A stretch of 8,838 nt of DNA from Candidatus Pelagibacterales bacterium (GTDB taxonomy: Bacteria > Pseudomonadota > Alphaproteobacteria > Pelagibacterales > Pelagibacteraceae), in the NCBI GenBank assembly GCA_016882185.1, contig VHCC01000031.1:1-8838 (forward strand). Reading direction: 5' to 3'. Both the position numbers and the translations under genes were made by a program. The notes under the pieces are model-generated. The model made no database searches. It was not told where the DNA came from and worked only from the letters and a program-made list of their open reading frames with translations. Below, one piece after another: positions 5,894 to 8,838 of the stretch (its first letter is position 1; every line of letters starts with the position of its first letter).

Positions 5894-7081
5894 ATGAATA
5901 ATCTAAATACGCTTTCTGGCAATGAAGATATTAAAGGTAAAATTATTTTCTTAAGAGTCGATTTTAATATTCCAATAAAAGATGGAAAAGTAATTGACGA
6001 TACAAAAATCGTTAAAATGAAAGATATCATTAATAAATTATTATCTAAAAAAGCTAAAATTATCTTATGTTCTCATTTAGGAAGACCTCAAAAAAATGGA
6101 AAAGAAGGATTATCTCTAGATCAAGTTAAAAATAAATTAGAAAATATTTTTAAAAAAGACATAGTCTTCTTAAATAATTATTTGAATAATGAAACTAAGA
6201 GCAGTATCAGACAGTCAGATAAAGAGTTATTTCTTTTAGAAAATATTAGATTTCACAAAGAAGAAGAACAAAATAATCTTGAATTTTCTCAACAATTAGC
6301 AAATCTTGCAGATATTTATATAAATGAAGCATTTTCATGCTCTCATCGAGCACACGCGTCAGTAACCGGAATAACGAAATTTATAAAATCTTATGCGGGA
6401 GAAACAATTTTTAATGAATTAAATTCTTTAGAAAAAATTTTTAATAAATCTAATAAACCTATTACTTGTATTATTGGTGGTTCAAAAATATCTACAAAAA
6501 TTGATTTAATTTCTAATTTAATTAAAAAAGTCGATTTTATGATTATTGGTGGTGCCATGGCCAATAATTTTATAAAATATAATAATTTTCAGATTGGTAA
6601 ATCTTTATTTGAGCCTAATAAAGATGAAACTATAAAAAAAATTATTTCCATAGCTAAAGAATATAACTGCAAATTAATAATTCCAAAAGATGTTGTTGTC
6701 TCAACTAGTGAAAACACCTCTGGTAAAAATAAAAATTTATCTGAGATAGAAGCTAATGATATTATTTTTGATATTGGTATTAATACTATAAAAAATATTA
6801 GTGAAATTATTAATTTATCAAAAACTCTACTATGGAATGGTCCGCTAGGATTTTTTGAAAAAGATCTTTTTGCTAATGGCAGTAATGAAGTTGCAAAATT
6901 AATTAAAATTAATACACAAAAAAAATTATTAACATCCATAGCTGGCGGTGGTGATACTGCTGCAGCAATTAAAAAAGCAAAAGCTGAAGATGGTTTTAGT
7001 TATATCTCAACTGCAGGTGGTGCTTTTTTAGAATGGCTTGAGGGAAAAATACTTCCTGGGCTAAAAGTCCTTGCAAAATAA
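5894..7081 (+). CDS. pgk: Phosphoglycerate kinase
   Basis: The product has 395 residues, normal for bacterial PGK. It interconverts 1,3-bisphosphoglycerate + ADP and 3-phosphoglycerate + ATP in glycolysis and gluconeogenesis. Phosphoglycerate-binding residues are seen in FLRVDFNIPIKDG (R21, D23, N25), SHLGRPQ (61-66), ENIRFHKEEE (R119) and NEAFSCSHRAHASVTG (R152). The nucleotide domain has IIGGSKISTKI (K198, K202), IGGAMANNF, LLWNGPLGFFE, AGGGDTAAAI (about 350-359) and the C-terminal STAGGAFLEWLEGK. No key residue is missing. The ATG at 5894 is the natural start, giving a short N-terminus before the first strand. No Shine-Dalgarno sequence is visible. The gene lies 12 bases after tkt and 27 before fba, so it probably shares their transcript. 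In many alphaproteobacteria gap lies between tkt and pgk; it is absent here. Confidence 0.98.
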   Translation: MNNLNTLSGNEDIKGKIIFLRVDFNIPIKDGKVIDDTKIVKMKDIINKLLSKKAKIILCSHLGRPQKNGKEGLSLDQVKNKLENIFKKDIVFLNNYLNNETKSSIRQSDKELFLLENIRFHKEEEQNNLEFSQQLANLADIYINEAFSCSHRAHASVTGITKFIKSYAGETIFNELNSLEKIFNKSNKPITCIIGGSKISTKIDLISNLIKKVDFMIIGGAMANNFIKYNNFQIGKSLFEPNKDETIKKIISIAKEYNCKLIIPKDVVVSTSENTSGKNKNLSEIEANDIIFDIGINTIKNISEIINLSKTLLWNGPLGFFEKDLFANGSNEVAKLIKINTQKKLLTSIAGGGDTAAAIKKAKAEDGFSYISTAGGAFLEWLEGKILPGLKVLAK

Positions 7082-7090
7082 TTTTTAAAT

Positions 7091-7106
7091 AACTAAAAGA
7101 TTAGTT
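7091..7106 (+). promoter_or_regulatory. Small hairpin immediately before the fba start codon
   Basis: AACTAA at 7091-7096 and TTAGTT at 7101-7106 are perfect inverted arms around an AAGA loop, ending two bases before the fba ATG at 7109. In RNA this is a 6-bp, AT-rich stem where the ribosome would bind. It could slightly tune translation of fba, or be a chance pairing in AT-rich DNA. There is no U-tract, so it does not look like a terminator. Confidence 0.2.
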
Positions 7107-7108
7107 CT

Positions 7109-8125
7109 ATGAACAGTATCGAGTCTATTGCTCTTGCAATGGTGCAAAAAGGCAAAGGAATTTTAGCTGCTGACGAAAGTAATAGCACAATGACTAAAAG
7201 GTTAGATTCTGTAAAAATTCCCTCTACAGAAGAAAATCGATTAAATTTTCGAGAAACTCTTTTCACATCCAAAAAAATTAAAGATTTTATAAGTGGAATA
7301 ATCTTGTTTGACGAAACAATAAAACAAACTGCATCCAATGGTAGAACTATTTCAAAAATACTTAGTGACCAAGGAATTATTCCTGGAATTAAAGTTGATA
7401 AAGGGGTGAAACCACTTGCTCTTTCAAATGATGAAAAAATTACTGAAGGACTGGATGGTCTAAAAGAAAGATTAATTGAATATTATAAATTAGGAGCAAG
7501 ATTTACTAAATGGAGAGCTGTCTATGAAATATCAAATATCTACCCGTCGAAAACTTCAATAGTTGCAAACGCCCATGCACTTGCAAGATACGCTGGCATT
7601 GTTCAAGACACAAATATGGTTCCAATTGTTGAACCTGAAGTTTTAATGGACGGTAACCATGATATTAAAAAATGTTATGAAGTAACTTCAGCAGTATTAA
7701 ATGAATGTTTTCATCAACTCGCTATTCACAAAGTAAATTTGAAAGGAATAGTGTTAAAACCTAATATGATATTAAATGGTTCTGAGTCTGGAAAAAAAAA
7801 TATAACTGGAGAAGTTGCTGAAAAAACTCTTGATTGTCTTAAAAGAAATGTCCCAAAAGAAGTTCCTGGAATAGCTTTTCTTTCAGGTGGGCAAAGTGAA
7901 ATTGAAGCAACTGAAAACCTTAACTCTATTAATAAAATTAATGATACAAATTTTGCTTTTACATTTTCATACGGTAGAGCGCTGCAGCAAAGTGCATTAA
8001 AAACTTGGGCAAAAAATATTAATGATAGGGTTACTGTTCAAGCAGTGTTTGATGTAAGATCTGAAATGAATAGTCTTGCTTCAATTGGTAAATGGAAATT
8101 AGATTTAGAAAAAAAAGCAGCTTAA
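7109..8125 (+). CDS. fba: Fructose-bisphosphate aldolase, class I
   Basis: This is a 338-residue Schiff-base (metal-independent) aldolase of the animal/plant type. It reversibly splits fructose 1,6-bisphosphate into glyceraldehyde 3-P and dihydroxyacetone P. The Schiff-base lysine is K217 in GIVLKPNMIL. Other active-site residues are D22 in GILAADESNSTM, K96 (GIKVDKG), K134 in RFTKWRAVY, E175 and E177 in VPIVEPEVLMDG, the phosphate loop SGGQSEIEA (259-267), and R290 in FSYGRALQQS. The protein is shorter than the roughly 363-residue animal enzymes, lacking the long C-terminal tail that ends in a catalytic-cycle tyrosine; it ends LEKKAA, as bacterial versions often do. It follows pgk by 27 bases and precedes the thiE-type gene by 4. 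Class I enzymes are common in alphaproteobacteria in this position. No Shine-Dalgarno sequence is evident. Confidence 0.97.
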   Translation: MNSIESIALAMVQKGKGILAADESNSTMTKRLDSVKIPSTEENRLNFRETLFTSKKIKDFISGIILFDETIKQTASNGRTISKILSDQGIIPGIKVDKGVKPLALSNDEKITEGLDGLKERLIEYYKLGARFTKWRAVYEISNIYPSKTSIVANAHALARYAGIVQDTNMVPIVEPEVLMDGNHDIKKCYEVTSAVLNECFHQLAIHKVNLKGIVLKPNMILNGSESGKKNITGEVAEKTLDCLKRNVPKEVPGIAFLSGGQSEIEATENLNSINKINDTNFAFTFSYGRALQQSALKTWAKNINDRVTVQAVFDVRSEMNSLASIGKWKLDLEKKAA

Positions 8126-8129
8126 TTTA

Positions 8130-8744
8130 TTGAGCAAATTTCTTTACTTAATTTCTCCTGAAAGAATTACAAATCATAAAATATTTCTTAAAAAACTGGA
8201 ACTTGTTTTTAAAAGTAATATTATAAAATTTTTTCAACTTAGAGTTAAGAATCAAAAAACAAAGCAGATTATATTTCTTGGAAAAAAAATTATAAAACTT
8301 ACTAGAAAATATAAAGTTAATTTTATTATCAATGATGATCCATATATTGCAAAAATATTAAACGCTGATGGCTGTCATCTTGGTCAACAAGATATGTCTA
8401 TTAATTTTGCAAAAAAAGTATTGAAAAAAAATTCAATTATTGGAATAACTTGTCACAATTCTAAAACACTTGCTTCAAAAGCTATTACTAATAAAGCTAG
8501 TTATGTAGCTTTTGGTGCTTTTTATCCTACAAAAACTAAGAAAGTAAAATATAGAGCTAAATTGAATTTGATTAGATGGGCGAAAGAAAGTTTTAAAAAA
8601 CCTATTGTTGCCATAGGAGGAATTAATCAAAAAAATTACAAAAAAATATTAAATGCTGGCGCAAATTATATAGCCTGCTCGGCTAGTATATGGAAAAGTA
8701 ACATGAAAAATCCATTAACTGCTGTAAACATGTTTAAAAAATAG
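8130..8744 (+). CDS. thiE: Thiamine phosphate synthase family protein (ThiE/TenI type)
   Basis: This is a 204-residue TIM-barrel protein of the ThiE/TenI family. ThiE joins HMP-pyrophosphate and thiazole phosphate to make thiamine monophosphate. Family landmarks in order are FLYLISPE (4-11), FFQLRVKNQ (34-42), FIINDDPYIAKILNADGCHL with GQQDM (65-89), GITCHNSK (105-112), YVAFGAFYPTKTKK (125-138), PIVAIGGINQ (158-167) and AGANYIACSASIW (176-188). N68/D69 and D88 fit the usual Mg-diphosphate ligands. Some usual ThiE wording is changed: classical ThiE has PTPTK where this has PTKTK, and S/T-T-H-S where this has TCHN. A TenI-like or altered role therefore cannot be excluded. The start is TTG at 8130, directly before the first beta strand and 4 bases after the fba stop. 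The protein is very lysine-rich. TPP is the cofactor of the transketolase in the same gene group. Confidence 0.85.
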   Translation: MSKFLYLISPERITNHKIFLKKLELVFKSNIIKFFQLRVKNQKTKQIIFLGKKIIKLTRKYKVNFIINDDPYIAKILNADGCHLGQQDMSINFAKKVLKKNSIIGITCHNSKTLASKAITNKASYVAFGAFYPTKTKKVKYRAKLNLIRWAKESFKKPIVAIGGINQKNYKKILNAGANYIACSASIWKSNMKNPLTAVNMFKK

Positions 8745-8765
8745 ATATATGTTCTCAGAATAAAT

Positions 8766-8838
8766 ATGAAAATTTTAGGATCAGACATCAGGGTTGGAAA
8801 CATCATTGAATATAAAAATGATCTTTGGAAATGCCTTA
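8766..8838 (+). CDS. efp: Elongation factor P, N-terminal fragment (continues beyond window)
   Basis: Only the first 24 codons are present. They read MKILGSDIRVGNIIEYKNDL followed by WKCL, matching the opening of the EF-P KOW-like domain (typical form: M-K-x-x-x-x-D-I-R-x-G-N-x-I-E). EF-P binds between the ribosomal P and E sites and relieves stalling at consecutive prolines. The modified lysine loop lies just beyond the window and cannot be checked. The ATG at 8766 is 21 bases after the thiE stop, with no clear Shine-Dalgarno sequence. The call rests on a short match, but the pattern is distinctive. Confidence 0.85.
   Translation, partial: MKILGSDIRVGNIIEYKNDLWKCL

Noticed and set aside
6589..6939. 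Minus-strand open frame of 116 codons within pgk
   Set aside because: It is antisense to conserved PGK motifs; long antisense frames are common where AT-rich codons avoid antisense stops.
8745..8765. Possible terminator between the thiE-type gene and efp
   Set aside because: Only a 4-base inverted repeat (TTCT/AGAA) with no GC-rich stem and no T-tract is present in 21 bases, so there is no supportable terminator.

Overview
The window is strongly AT-rich, densely packed chromosomal DNA from a bacterium. It looks like a streamlined alphaproteobacterium, most likely SAR11/Pelagibacterales or a similar AT-rich marine lineage. The evidence is the gene order (yebC next to a ruvC-type gene and ybgC; zapA with 5-FCL; tkt-pgk-class I fba), the alphaproteobacterial YebC N-terminus (KNMMHRKG), very short intergenic gaps, and leaders with little or no Shine-Dalgarno sequence. 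The taxonomic call is inference from layout and motifs, not a database match.

Layout: a divergent promoter region at 3824-3898 separates two convoys. Leftward (minus strand, 3823 down to 1) runs a tightly coupled seven-gene set: a coiled-coil protein of unknown function, zapA (FtsZ-ring accessory), 5-formyltetrahydrofolate cyclo-ligase, a YmdB-type metallophosphoesterase, yebC (translation factor), a RuvC-like resolvase, and ybgC (cut by the window edge; normally the first gene of the tol-pal cluster). Neighbours overlap or are at most 5 bases apart, which suggests one transcript. Rightward (plus strand) run tkt, pgk, class I fba, a thiE-type gene and the start of efp (cut by the edge). The first three form a central-carbon group covering the non-oxidative pentose phosphate pathway and lower glycolysis/gluconeogenesis.

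Most notable is the resolvase. It sits where alphaproteobacteria usually keep ruvC-ruvA-ruvB, but it is of the phage type rather than the cellular RuvC type, and ruvA and ruvB are absent between it and ybgC. Other points are the missing gap gene between tkt and pgk, the absence of a 6S RNA gene between zapA and 5-FCL, a 24-bp imperfect palindrome in the divergent promoter region, and a small hairpin just before the fba start. No mobile elements, CRISPR arrays, tRNAs or rRNAs were seen. No intergenic stretch exceeds 75 bases. Apart from the resolvase swap this is mostly an ordinary housekeeping region, and I see no clear undescribed system.
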